DNA of 11,066 nt from the NCBI GenBank assembly GCA_030824095.1, contig JAVBYK010000506.1:1-11066 (forward strand). The letters run 5' to 3'. The notes beneath the pieces were generated by a model. The model was not told the origin of the DNA, searched no databases, and worked only from the letters and a program-made list of their open reading frames with translations. Shown here in pieces: positions 1 through 7,556 of this stretch (position 1 is the stretch's first letter; every line of letters starts with the position of its first letter). Made by a program: the position numbers and the translations under genes. This stretch comes from a bacterium (GTDB taxonomy: Bacteria; Pseudomonadota; Gammaproteobacteria; Burkholderiales; Burkholderiaceae_C).

Positions 1-2045
1 TCGCGCACTGAGAACTCCAGCCGTGCGCCCTGCGCGCTACGTTCGACCAGACGGACCCCTATGACCACTTCGCCCTCGCTGGTGAACTTGATGGCGTTGC
101 CTCCCAGGTTCACCAGCACCTGTTGCAGGCGCATGTCGTCGCCCACCAGCCGGCGCGGCACGTCGGGGGCTACGTCAAAGCGCATCGTAATCTTCTTGCC
201 ATCCAGGCTGGTGGCGAACATCACCGACAGATCGCGCAGCATCTTGTCCAGGTCAAACGGGCGAGGGTCCAGTGTCATCTTGCCGGCCTCCACCTTGGAG
301 AAGTCCAGGATGTCGTTGAGCAGGCCCAGCAGTGAGCGGGCCGCGCCCTTGGCGTTGGACGCATAGTCGCGCTGGCGGCTGTCCAGTTCCGTGTTCTGCA
401 GCAGCTTGAGCATGCCCAGAATGGCATTCATGGGTGTGCGGATTTCATGGCTCATATTGGCCAGGAATTCGCTCTTGGCGCGGCTGGCGGCCTCGGCCGA
501 CTCGCGTGCATTCTTCAGTTCGGTAATGTCCACCCGAAAGCCCACGGTCTGGCCCAGTGCGGTCTTGCGCTCCATGATGCGCAGCCAGCGACCATCGCTC
601 AGGTGCTGTTCGATCTGGCGATTGCCCTTCTGGTGTTCGGCCAGACGCTCGGCTATCCATGCCTCCTCGCGGCCCACAGCGTCGGGATACTGGCCCTGCG
701 CAACACCGTGGCGCACGATGGTCTCAAACGTGACGCCGGGGGCGATGATGTTCGCCGATGCCTTGTAGATGTCGCGGTACTTTTCGTTGAAGAACAGCAG
801 GCGGTCGCTGGCATCAAAGACCGCAAAGGCTTCGTCCAGAGCATCCATGGCTGCCAGCAGCATGGTCTGGGTGGCGTCACGCTCCACCTCGGCAATCAGC
901 AGTTCGCTGGCACTTTCCCGTTGCGCATTCAGCGACAGCAGGTGCTTGTTGTAGCCCTCCACCAGTTGGCCGATTTCATCCTGCGTGTCCAGCACCGGCA
1001 GCGGTGCATGGTTCTCGGCCGGTGCGTCCTGCAGATGGCGAAATCCGGCGGAAACCGCCCGGATGGGTGCCACCACCGTGTTCGCATAGCGCCACGTCAG
1101 AGCCAGCACGCCCAGCAGGCACAGAGTGAGCAGTACCACCGTGGCCAGCGTGAGCTGTGCCACGCGCCCGGTCACCAGTTGGCGCGGCGTCATGATCGCC
1201 AGGTAGCCGTGGCTGCGGTCTGCCACATTCACATCCAGCAGCATGTCCTGGCCATCCACGGTGAGCTGCTGGGTGCCGCTCTGGCTGCGGAACACGGCCA
1301 TCAGCGCCGGAGACAGCAACTGGCCCACCATCCGGCTGTCAGAGTGCAGGGCCACCCGTCCGGCGGCATCCACCAGCATCAGCAGCTGGCCCTGCGGCAG
1401 CGGGACCCGTCGCAGGTACTCCTGCATGATCTCGTCCGACAGGCTGATGACCAGTACCCCCACGGTCTCGGTAGTACCCGATAACGTCGAAAAGTGGCGG
1501 ATAGCGCGCACCACGCTGGTGACCTGTGGGTAGCGTGAACTGGTGTTGATGTTGGGCCCCATGCCGCGCCACAGCGAGGGCGAGGCTGATTGTGATGCCT
1601 GGTCCAGCAGGGAGCGCGCCATGTCCTTGTCCACGGCGCTGGAGCGCAAGGTCTCGCCCACATGGAAATGGGTTCCGCCGGGGGTGAACAGGTCCAGCGA
1701 CACCAGACCCTTGACCCGCACATAGCTGTTCAGCGTGTAACCGATCTGGGCCCGCACATTGAGGGCGTCATAGCTGCTGCTGGCCGGGTCGTCGGCACTG
1801 CGCAGGGCGCCGCCGATGGCCTCGTTGCCGGCGATATTGGTCGCCAGGTCCTCAATCTGGTCCTGGTACAACGACAGATAAGAGGCAAAGCCGCCCAGCA
1901 CACGCACGTTCTCGGTCTGCGCCTGGTCCAGCACAATGCGCTTGGAAATTTCCAGCGCGCTGAACCCCAGCACCACCAGCGGCACAATGCCGGCCACCAG
2001 CAGGTAGCCCAGCAACTTGACGGTGATGTTGAAACGCCACTTCAC
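1..2045 (-). CDS. Membrane-bound PAS sensor histidine kinase (3' end outside window)
   Basis: The first 681 codons of a sensor kinase that continues past the left edge. Visible order: transmembrane helix at about 8-30; a periplasmic, probably Cache-like sensor region at about 31-298; second helix at about 299-320; HAMP at about 318-370 (V-APIRAVSAGF); PAS at about 396-510 (ALDEAFAVFDASDRLLFFN); HisKA with phospho-acceptor H533 in MSHEIRTPMNAILGM; and the N box of HATPase_c (LQQVLVNLGGNAIKFT). The G boxes, and any receiver domain, lie outside. The start is GTG at 2045, the first start codon after the upstream gene's stop. It has no convincing Shine-Dalgarno, which suggests translational coupling. 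The gene follows a binding-protein gene by 21 nt and in the same frame, so the periplasmic ligand is probably presented by that protein, as in TorT/TorS or LuxP/LuxQ (inference). The cognate response regulator and targets are not visible. Confidence 0.93.
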   Translation of the reverse strand, partial: MKWRFNITVKLLGYLLVAGIVPLVVLGFSALEISKRIVLDQAQTENVRVLGGFASYLSLYQDQIEDLATNIAGNEAIGGALRSADDPASSSYDALNVRAQIGYTLNSYVRVKGLVSLDLFTPGGTHFHVGETLRSSAVDKDMARSLLDQASQSASPSLWRGMGPNINTSSRYPQVTSVVRAIRHFSTLSGTTETVGVLVISLSDEIMQEYLRRVPLPQGQLLMLVDAAGRVALHSDSRMVGQLLSPALMAVFRSQSGTQQLTVDGQDMLLDVNVADRSHGYLAIMTPRQLVTGRVAQLTLATVVLLTLCLLGVLALTWRYANTVVAPIRAVSAGFRHLQDAPAENHAPLPVLDTQDEIGQLVEGYNKHLLSLNAQRESASELLIAEVERDATQTMLLAAMDALDEAFAVFDASDRLLFFNEKYRDIYKASANIIAPGVTFETIVRHGVAQGQYPDAVGREEAWIAERLAEHQKGNRQIEQHLSDGRWLRIMERKTALGQTVGFRVDITELKNARESAEAASRAKSEFLANMSHEIRTPMNAILGMLKLLQNTELDSRQRDYASNAKGAARSLLGLLNDILDFSKVEAGKMTLDPRPFDLDKMLRDLSVMFATSLDGKKITMRFDVAPDVPRRLVGDDMRLQQVLVNLGGNAIKFTSEGEVVIGVRLVERSAQGARLEFSVR

Positions 2046-2066
2046 GGTTCGGCAGCGGGCGCTGGG

Positions 2067-3059
2067 TTAGGGCAGGCTGCTGGCCGTCACCAGGCGGGTG
2101 TCAACCAGGGTGGCGGCGGGCACCTCTTTTCCCTGAATCAGGCGCAGCGCCAGGGCCACGCCCTGGTAACCCTGCTCCGCAGCTTGCTGGTCCACCGTGG
2201 CGGCCATGTGGCCACTGCGGATCTCGGTGATGGCTTCGGCCAGTGCGTCATAGCCCACGACCCGCACAGCGGTCTTGCCGGACTCCTGCAGGTACTTGAT
2301 GGCACCCATGGCCATCATGTCGTTGGCAGCAAACAGCAGTTGCACGTCCGGATGTTTCTTGAACAGGGCCTTGCTCACGGCATAGGCTTCGTCGATCTTC
2401 CAGTTGGCGGTCTCGGACGCCACCAGCTGGATGTGCTTATTCTCGGTCAGCGCCCGCTTGGCGCCTTCCATGCGTTGGCGGGCATTGTCCGCGCTGCGAA
2501 TGCCTTCCAGAATGGCGGCCTGGGTGGGTTTGGTCACGGGGTTGGCCAGGAATTTTCCGGCTTTGTAGGCACCGGCTTCGTTGTCCACGCTGACAAACGG
2601 AACACTGCCCAGTCCAGCCCGCTTCAGGGCCTCGGGGTCCAGCCGGTTGTCGATGTTGACGATCCGGATGCCGGCGTCTGCGGCCTTCTTGAGTATGGGC
2701 ACCAGGCTCTGGGAGTCTCCGGGCGCGATGATAATCGCCTCCACCCTGGCGGCAATCAGGTCGTTGACCAGCTGGATCTGTTGTTCAATCGATGTTTCCT
2801 GCGCGGCGGTCTTGACGATCAGGGTCACGCCCAAATCCTTTTCCGCCTTGCGCGCACCCTTTTCCATTTCAATGAAGAACGGGTTGGTCAGGGTCTTCAT
2901 GACCAGGCCGATCTGGTGCGTTGGCGCCGCACTCGCGCTGGCTGCCGAGGCCGGTTTGGCGGCCTCGGCCAGGCTGCTGACACTGGGGCCGCTGGATTGG
3001 CCGCAGGCGACCAGTCCCCAACCGCACAGTGCGGAGAAAATCAGGCGGGAAAATTGCAT
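2067..3059 (-). CDS. Periplasmic sugar-binding lipoprotein, RbsB-like (type I PBP)
   Basis: A 330-residue substrate-binding protein of the ribose/galactose type (Peripla_BP_4 fold). Residues 1-19 form a lipoprotein signal ending in the lipobox LVAC (Cys19). An Ala/Ser-rich linker follows to about 48, then the bilobed domain at about 49-325. It opens with IGLVMKTLTNPFF and carries AIIIAPGDSQSLVP, IVNIDNR, FVSVDN, the NARQRMEGA segment and LLFAANDMMAMGAI, all typical of sugar PBPs. ATG 3059 was chosen because it gives the lipoprotein signal and has GAGGG (3067-3071) 7 nt upstream. The longer frame to 3179 would bury that signal. No transporter genes adjoin; a histidine kinase follows 21 nt downstream, which points to a ligand-sensing role. 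The ligand cannot be read from the sequence. Confidence 0.9.
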   Translation of the reverse strand: MQFSRLIFSALCGWGLVACGQSSGPSVSSLAEAAKPASAASASAAPTHQIGLVMKTLTNPFFIEMEKGARKAEKDLGVTLIVKTAAQETSIEQQIQLVNDLIAARVEAIIIAPGDSQSLVPILKKAADAGIRIVNIDNRLDPEALKRAGLGSVPFVSVDNEAGAYKAGKFLANPVTKPTQAAILEGIRSADNARQRMEGAKRALTENKHIQLVASETANWKIDEAYAVSKALFKKHPDVQLLFAANDMMAMGAIKYLQESGKTAVRVVGYDALAEAITEIRSGHMAATVDQQAAEQGYQGVALALRLIQGKEVPAATLVDTRLVTASSLP

Positions 3060-3161
3060 GGAGAGTCCCTCGCTAGCATGTTTTTTTGATTCTCGCATCG
3101 TAGCGCATGGCAAAGCCCTAACCGACTGCAGCATTGTGTATAGCCGTGTTCCAATAGACCG
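3060..3161. promoter_or_regulatory. Divergent intergenic control region
   Basis: These 102 bp separate the binding-lipoprotein/kinase unit (leftward) from the exporter/diguanylate cyclase unit (rightward), so both promoters must lie here or inside coding sequence. It holds the GAGGG ribosome site of the leftward gene (3067-3071) and a run of seven T at 3081-3087. A TATAGC hexamer at 3139-3144 could be a rightward -10, but I see no matching -35. No operator palindrome stood out. Confidence 0.4.
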
Positions 3162-4394
3162 ATGAACCCCGATGCACACAAACTCTGGCAGGCACCGCTA
3201 TGGGCTTTTTCAGTCCTGCTGGCCTTGCTGGGCATGCTCGGCCCCTTCTCCATTGACACCTATTTGCCGGCCTTTGCCGGCATTGCCCAGTCGCTGGACG
3301 CATCGCCCGTGCAGATGCAGCAGACCCTGTCGGCCTACCTGTTCGGCTTTGCCTTCATGAGCCTGTTCCACGGCGCCATTTCCGACAGCTTTGGCCGCCG
3401 CCCGGTGGTGCTGTGGGGGCTGGTGGTATTTACTGTGGCATCGGCCGGCTGTGCACTGTCCGAAAGTATCGGTCAGCTCATTCTGTTTCGGGCCATACAG
3501 GGCCTGTCCACCGGTGCCGGCATCGTGGTCTCGCGCGCGGTGATCCGCGACATGTTCCCGCCATCACAGGCGCAGAAGGTCATGAGCCAGGTCACCATCT
3601 TCTTTGGCGTGGCACCTGCCATTGCGCCCATGGTGGGGGGCTGGATGCTGGTGCACGTGAGCTGGCATGGCATCTTCTGGTTCCTGACCGGCGTGGGCGT
3701 GGTGCTGTGGCTGGCCATTTTCCGGCTGCTGCCGGAAACCCTGCACACCACGCAGCGCCAGCACTTCCATCCCCGCAACCTGATGGCCGGCTACTGGCAA
3801 CTGGGCTCCGATCCCCGGTTCTTCCTGCTCGCCCTGGCCAGTGGCATTCCCTTCAATGGCATGTTCCTGTACATCCTGAGCGCGCCGGTCTTTCTCGGTG
3901 AACACCTGCAACTGGCGCCGCAGCAGTTCTTCTGGTGCTTCCTGATCACCATTGCCGGCATCATGGGCGGCGCCCTGGTGAGCGGACGGGTGGCCGGCAA
4001 GATCACGCCCAAGCGCCAGATCCGCATGGGCTTTTCCATCATGCTGGTGATCGCGGTGGTCAACCTCATTGCCAACTTGCTGTTTCCGGCCCATGTCAGT
4101 TGGGCCCTGCTGCCATTGGGCATCTTCTCCTTTGGCTGGGCGCTGATGGTGCCGGTGGTGACTCTGCTGGTGCTGGACCTGCACCCGGAGCGCCGCGGCA
4201 TGGCGTCGAGTCTGCAGATGTTTGTGGGCTCCACTGCCAACGGGCTGGTGGCGGGCGTGATTTCGCCACTGGTAATGCACTCCACCGTGGCGCTGGCCAC
4301 CGCGTCCCTGCTCATGCTGTGCATCGGCCTGCTGGCGTGGATCTATATCCGCCGCCAATGGCCCACTATTGGTCATGCCATTAGCCATGGATAA
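3162..4394 (+). CDS. Bcr/CflA-family MFS multidrug exporter
   Basis: A 410-residue, 12-helix major facilitator of the drug:H+ antiporter-1 group, full length for the family. Diagnostic features in order: the Bcr/CflA signature GPFSIDTYLPAF in TM1 (about 27-38, with the membrane Asp32); motif A GAISDSFGRRPVVL in the TM2-3 loop (71-84); motif B beginning R110-AIQG; and the antiporter motif C GVAPAIAPMVGGW (149-161). It is predicted to sit in the inner membrane and expel small hydrophobic compounds using the proton gradient; Bcr homologues are linked to bicyclomycin and sulfonamide export, CflA to chloramphenicol. The actual substrate is not predictable. ATG 3162 has no clear Shine-Dalgarno. Its last codons overlap the next gene by 8 nt, so the two are very likely co-translated. 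Confidence 0.92.
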   Translation: MNPDAHKLWQAPLWAFSVLLALLGMLGPFSIDTYLPAFAGIAQSLDASPVQMQQTLSAYLFGFAFMSLFHGAISDSFGRRPVVLWGLVVFTVASAGCALSESIGQLILFRAIQGLSTGAGIVVSRAVIRDMFPPSQAQKVMSQVTIFFGVAPAIAPMVGGWMLVHVSWHGIFWFLTGVGVVLWLAIFRLLPETLHTTQRQHFHPRNLMAGYWQLGSDPRFFLLALASGIPFNGMFLYILSAPVFLGEHLQLAPQQFFWCFLITIAGIMGGALVSGRVAGKITPKRQIRMGFSIMLVIAVVNLIANLLFPAHVSWALLPLGIFSFGWALMVPVVTLLVLDLHPERRGMASSLQMFVGSTANGLVAGVISPLVMHSTVALATASLLMLCIGLLAWIYIRRQWPTIGHAISHG

Positions 4395-6444
4395 ACGGGG
4401 TCGCTGGTTGGTTGGCGTTGTTGCCTTGCTCATGGGCCTGCAGGGGAGGGCGCTGGCACAAGCTGATGCCATGGAGCGTATCGACGCGCTGCAGAGCCTG
4501 GCGGAAAAAGACAACCAGCAATCCCTCGAACAATTGCTGGCCCTGGGCCCAACGCTGGGGCCGGGTACCCCCTACCTGGTGCGCCGGGAGTACCTCAATG
4601 CCTTGATGACAGCGCAAATGGATGCTGCCAAGCTGGATGCGGCACAGGAGACGATTGCTGCACTGCTGAAGCTGGCGCAAGTCAACAAGGATGACGTGGG
4701 CGTGGTATTGGCAACCACCAAGTCCGCTTCCATCATGGCGCAGGCGGGCAAGCCGGATGCCGCCATTGCCCAACTCGGTGCCATGGAGGCGGTGGCCCTT
4801 CGGACTGCTGACGCACACGTCCTGTGGCGTTTCTATTTTGTATTGGGCAGCGCGCAGTTGACGGTTGGGCGTTTTGAGGTCGCTCTGGAGAATACGCTCA
4901 AGAGTCTGCAATACGCCAAGGAAAACCCGAAGAGAGCCCAGGTTGCACACCTGACTTCGCTCAACCTGTTGGGCAATGTGTACATGGCAATGACCAACTG
5001 GGACAAGGCCTTGCAAGTCATGGAAGAGGGGCTGGTTCTTGCGGATGCGATTGGCTCCACCCGGCTCAAGGGCACGATCCTCCTGAATCGGGGCGCGGCC
5101 TTTGCCAGCCTGGGACGCGCCAGGGACTCGGTGGCATCCTACGAGAAAGCACTCAAGATCGGACAGGAGGCAGGGTTGGTCGGCCTGCAGGGGACGGCGC
5201 TCAACAACATGGGCGACAGCTACCTGATCAGCAAAGACTACCCCAAGGCTGAGGCGTTGGCCCGCCAGGCCCTGGTCAAATTCCGGGAGGCGGGTGAATG
5301 GGGTGGCGTGGCCACCGCCCAGAGCAATATTGGCTTTGCCCTGATGGGGCAGGGCAGGATACGTGAAGGGGATGCCGAAGTCCGCGCCGCCCTGCGGTTG
5401 AGTCAGGAGTCCGGTGCCAAGACCGACCAGGAGGCCATTTTGGGCGAACTGGGTCGCATGTACGAGCAGGCCGGACTCTACCGTGACGCCGTTGCCACCA
5501 TCCGCGAGCAGCAGAAACTCAGCGCGCAGTTGTTTCGCGCCGACCGGGAACAATCCGTGGCCGCCCTGCAGGAGCAGTTTGATGCCGTGCAGCGCCAGAA
5601 ACAGATCGAGCTGCTGGCCCGCGCCAACAGCCTGAAGGACGCCGAAATTGCCAACCAGCGACTGCAGCAGGTGGTGACCCTGCTGGGCGTCGTGGTCACC
5701 GTCATGGGTGGGGTGTTCGTGTACCTGCTGTACCGGCGCGTGCGGCGAACCAACGAGAAGCTGCGCGAGGCCAACCAGCAGCTCCAGTTCCATGCCGTGC
5801 GCGACCCGCTGACCGGCCTGTTCAACCGGCGCTCGTTTTTTGAGCTGATGAGCAAGCGGGCGGTGGACGCCGTGGCCGGGCGCCGCGAGGACGATGTGCC
5901 CGACGGCCTGCTGGTGCTCGACATCGACCACTTCAAGGCCATCAACGACAGCCTGGGCCACGCCGGTGGCGACACGGTGCTGGTCGAGGTGGCCAAGCGC
6001 CTGCGCGCCGCCGTGCGCGACACCGACATGGTCATGCGCTGGGGCGGTGAAGAGTTCCTAATCTTCTCGCCCAAGGCCAACGCCGAGCATCTGAAAAACC
6101 TGGCCCAACGGGTGCTCAAGGTGGTGGCCGAGACCCCCATTGCCGTGGGCGACACCGTGCTCACGGTCACCGCTACGGGGGGCTTCCTGTCGCTGCCGTT
6201 CTCCGACCTGAGCGAGACCGAATGCAACTGGGAAAAGGCCATGCAGATCGCCGACATGGCGCTGTACCTGGGCAAGGTCAATGGCCGCAACCGCGCCTAT
6301 GGCCTGAACCGCCTGCTGGCGCCGTTCGAGCAGGTCATGCCGGTGCTGGAGCGCGACATCTCTGCCGCGCTGAAGGCCGGCATGGTCGAGCTGGTGGAGG
6401 TGCAAGGGCCCCGAGGGTCTCCAGGCAATGAAGCCCCTCACTGA
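4387..6444 (+). CDS. TPR-containing membrane diguanylate cyclase (GGDEF)
   Basis: A 685-residue enzyme that makes cyclic di-GMP from two GTP. Order: Sec signal peptide at 1 to about 26 (ends ALAQA); about six TPR units of roughly 40 residues at about 143-385, placed in the periplasm by the signal; a charged coiled coil at about 385-428; a transmembrane helix at about 429-450; then a cytoplasmic GGDEF domain at about 466-635. The domain has D473-PLTGLFNRR, VLDIDHFKAINDSLGH, the catalytic loop RWGGEEF (G553-F557) and the inhibitory I-site RDTD (544-547), five residues before the loop. It should therefore be active and product-inhibited. ATG 4387 overlaps the exporter stop by 8 nt and gives a good signal peptide; in-frame ATGs at 4369 and 4375 are alternatives. 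TPRs facing the periplasm suggest a protein or peptide partner controls the enzyme. The TPR half is less GC-rich than the GGDEF half. Confidence 0.93.
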   Translation: MDKRGRWLVGVVALLMGLQGRALAQADAMERIDALQSLAEKDNQQSLEQLLALGPTLGPGTPYLVRREYLNALMTAQMDAAKLDAAQETIAALLKLAQVNKDDVGVVLATTKSASIMAQAGKPDAAIAQLGAMEAVALRTADAHVLWRFYFVLGSAQLTVGRFEVALENTLKSLQYAKENPKRAQVAHLTSLNLLGNVYMAMTNWDKALQVMEEGLVLADAIGSTRLKGTILLNRGAAFASLGRARDSVASYEKALKIGQEAGLVGLQGTALNNMGDSYLISKDYPKAEALARQALVKFREAGEWGGVATAQSNIGFALMGQGRIREGDAEVRAALRLSQESGAKTDQEAILGELGRMYEQAGLYRDAVATIREQQKLSAQLFRADREQSVAALQEQFDAVQRQKQIELLARANSLKDAEIANQRLQQVVTLLGVVVTVMGGVFVYLLYRRVRRTNEKLREANQQLQFHAVRDPLTGLFNRRSFFELMSKRAVDAVAGRREDDVPDGLLVLDIDHFKAINDSLGHAGGDTVLVEVAKRLRAAVRDTDMVMRWGGEEFLIFSPKANAEHLKNLAQRVLKVVAETPIAVGDTVLTVTATGGFLSLPFSDLSETECNWEKAMQIADMALYLGKVNGRNRAYGLNRLLAPFEQVMPVLERDISAALKAGMVELVEVQGPRGSPGNEAPH

Positions 6445-6450
6445 AAGAGA

Positions 6451-7530
6451 CTATGTGTGCACCACCCCGGAGTACACAAACACGCCGTAAAACCCGATCA
6501 GTGCAGCGCCAATCGGTCGGGGTAAGCGTCCCATGAATGCAATGCACAGGAAGTTCAGGGCTGCAGCGCCCAGAAGGACGTAGAGCCCCATCTGAAAGAA
6601 ACCGGGGATCGTGATCGTGTCGAATAGCGCAAAGAGCCCAATGCACATCGGGATGCAGATATGGCCATCACCGACCTGCGAACTGACGACGATGTCCTGT
6701 CGACCCATGAACCCGTAGTAGATGGCGATGAAGGCGTTGGGCAGAACCATGAGCGCGCCGCTGAGCCAGCCGAGGTCTTTCACCCCGATATAGGAACTTT
6801 TCACATGGGACACCCAGTCAACGAGGTAGTCCACGCTGTGGTAAACACCGAAAGCGCCTACGCCAATAAGAACCAGGTCCAGCACGATGGACCAGTGGAA
6901 ACCCCGATTCTTGCGGACGTTGTTTTTGAGGATTTCAAAGACATGCAGCACCTGCCAAAAGAGAAACAGACCGACAAGCACAGCCCCGTCATAGAAATCA
7001 ATCACATGGTCCTTGGCCAGTGCCCACAGGGTTCCCGTGAACAGGAACAGGGCCACCAGCGTCAGCAGCAACTCCAGTCGGTACAACTGATGCGCCTGGG
7101 TGGGCGCCTTCCGTTTCGGGCCTACCTTGCCCTGGGCGGGCTTTGCGCCAAAGAAGATGGCAGACAGCCCCAGAATCAAGGTCAGGTTGGTGACATTGTT
7201 GACCAGGCAATTCTCAAGGACGGCTTGACTCTTGCCTCCAGCGCGGCTCATCTGAAAGGCAAAGACCAGGTTCGCAAATCCCGAACAGTACGGCATGATC
7301 AGGGTGCCCAGTACCGTCCCTTCAAACCCCTTGCTCTCAATGGCTTGAAGCCGCCAGATCATGAGGGCGGAAGCAAGCATGAACAGGCCTATCTGCGCGA
7401 TCGGATGGGCAAGAAATGCGGATAGCTGATGGAGGGCGCTGGGCACTGGAACGGGGCGATTGCAGGAACAGCGTTCAAGGATAAGCGCATTCCCATTGCG
7501 GATGGGTTCGAGAGAGATAGTTGGGTACAC
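6451..7530 (-). CDS. CaCA-superfamily (Na+/Ca2+ exchanger-like) membrane protein, atypical
   Basis: A polytopic protein of up to 359 residues with two inverted, related repeats, as in cation/Ca2+ exchangers. Alpha-1 at about 71-122 contains GTLIMPYCSGFANLVFA and NNVTNLTLILGL. Alpha-2 at about 254-305 contains GALMVLPNAFIAIYYGF and SSQVGDGHICIP. A cytoplasmic-looking basic loop lies at about 128-150. In classical members each alpha repeat carries GTSxPE with an ion-binding Glu. Here the matching positions read MPY and LPN, so the ions carried, or even transport itself, are uncertain. The start is GTG 7530, preceded by AAAGGAAAA; in-frame GTG 7446 is an alternative that would leave about 110 bp for promoters. 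The gene ends 6 nt from the convergent diguanylate cyclase. GC is clearly lower than in neighbours. The superfamily call is fairly safe, the function is not. Confidence 0.68.
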   Translation of the reverse strand: MYPTISLEPIRNGNALILERCSCNRPVPVPSALHQLSAFLAHPIAQIGLFMLASALMIWRLQAIESKGFEGTVLGTLIMPYCSGFANLVFAFQMSRAGGKSQAVLENCLVNNVTNLTLILGLSAIFFGAKPAQGKVGPKRKAPTQAHQLYRLELLLTLVALFLFTGTLWALAKDHVIDFYDGAVLVGLFLFWQVLHVFEILKNNVRKNRGFHWSIVLDLVLIGVGAFGVYHSVDYLVDWVSHVKSSYIGVKDLGWLSGALMVLPNAFIAIYYGFMGRQDIVVSSQVGDGHICIPMCIGLFALFDTITIPGFFQMGLYVLLGAAALNFLCIAFMGRLPRPIGAALIGFYGVFVYSGVVHT

Positions 7531-7556
7531 TTTTCCTTTTTGGAAGAAATGCCTTC

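Noticed and set aside
447..3089. Long plus-strand open frames (447-1484 and 1662-3089) across the kinase and binding-protein genes
   Set aside because: Low-complexity His/Gln/Gly-rich translations with no motif, while the minus strand encodes complete, motif-rich proteins there.
3060..3179. N-terminal extension of the binding protein to 3179
   Set aside because: It would bury the lipoprotein signal and the ribosome site at 3067-3071, and would consume the divergent promoter region.
3564..4514. Minus-strand frame of 316 codons opposite the MFS gene
   Set aside because: It is the antisense shadow of a clear 12-helix transporter and crosses into the next gene.
4381..5961. A 526-codon open frame on the minus strand opposite the diguanylate cyclase
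   Set aside because: Rich in His, Gln and Arg with no domain. It mirrors a clear TPR-GGDEF protein on the plus strand and is the usual antisense effect of G/C-ending codons.
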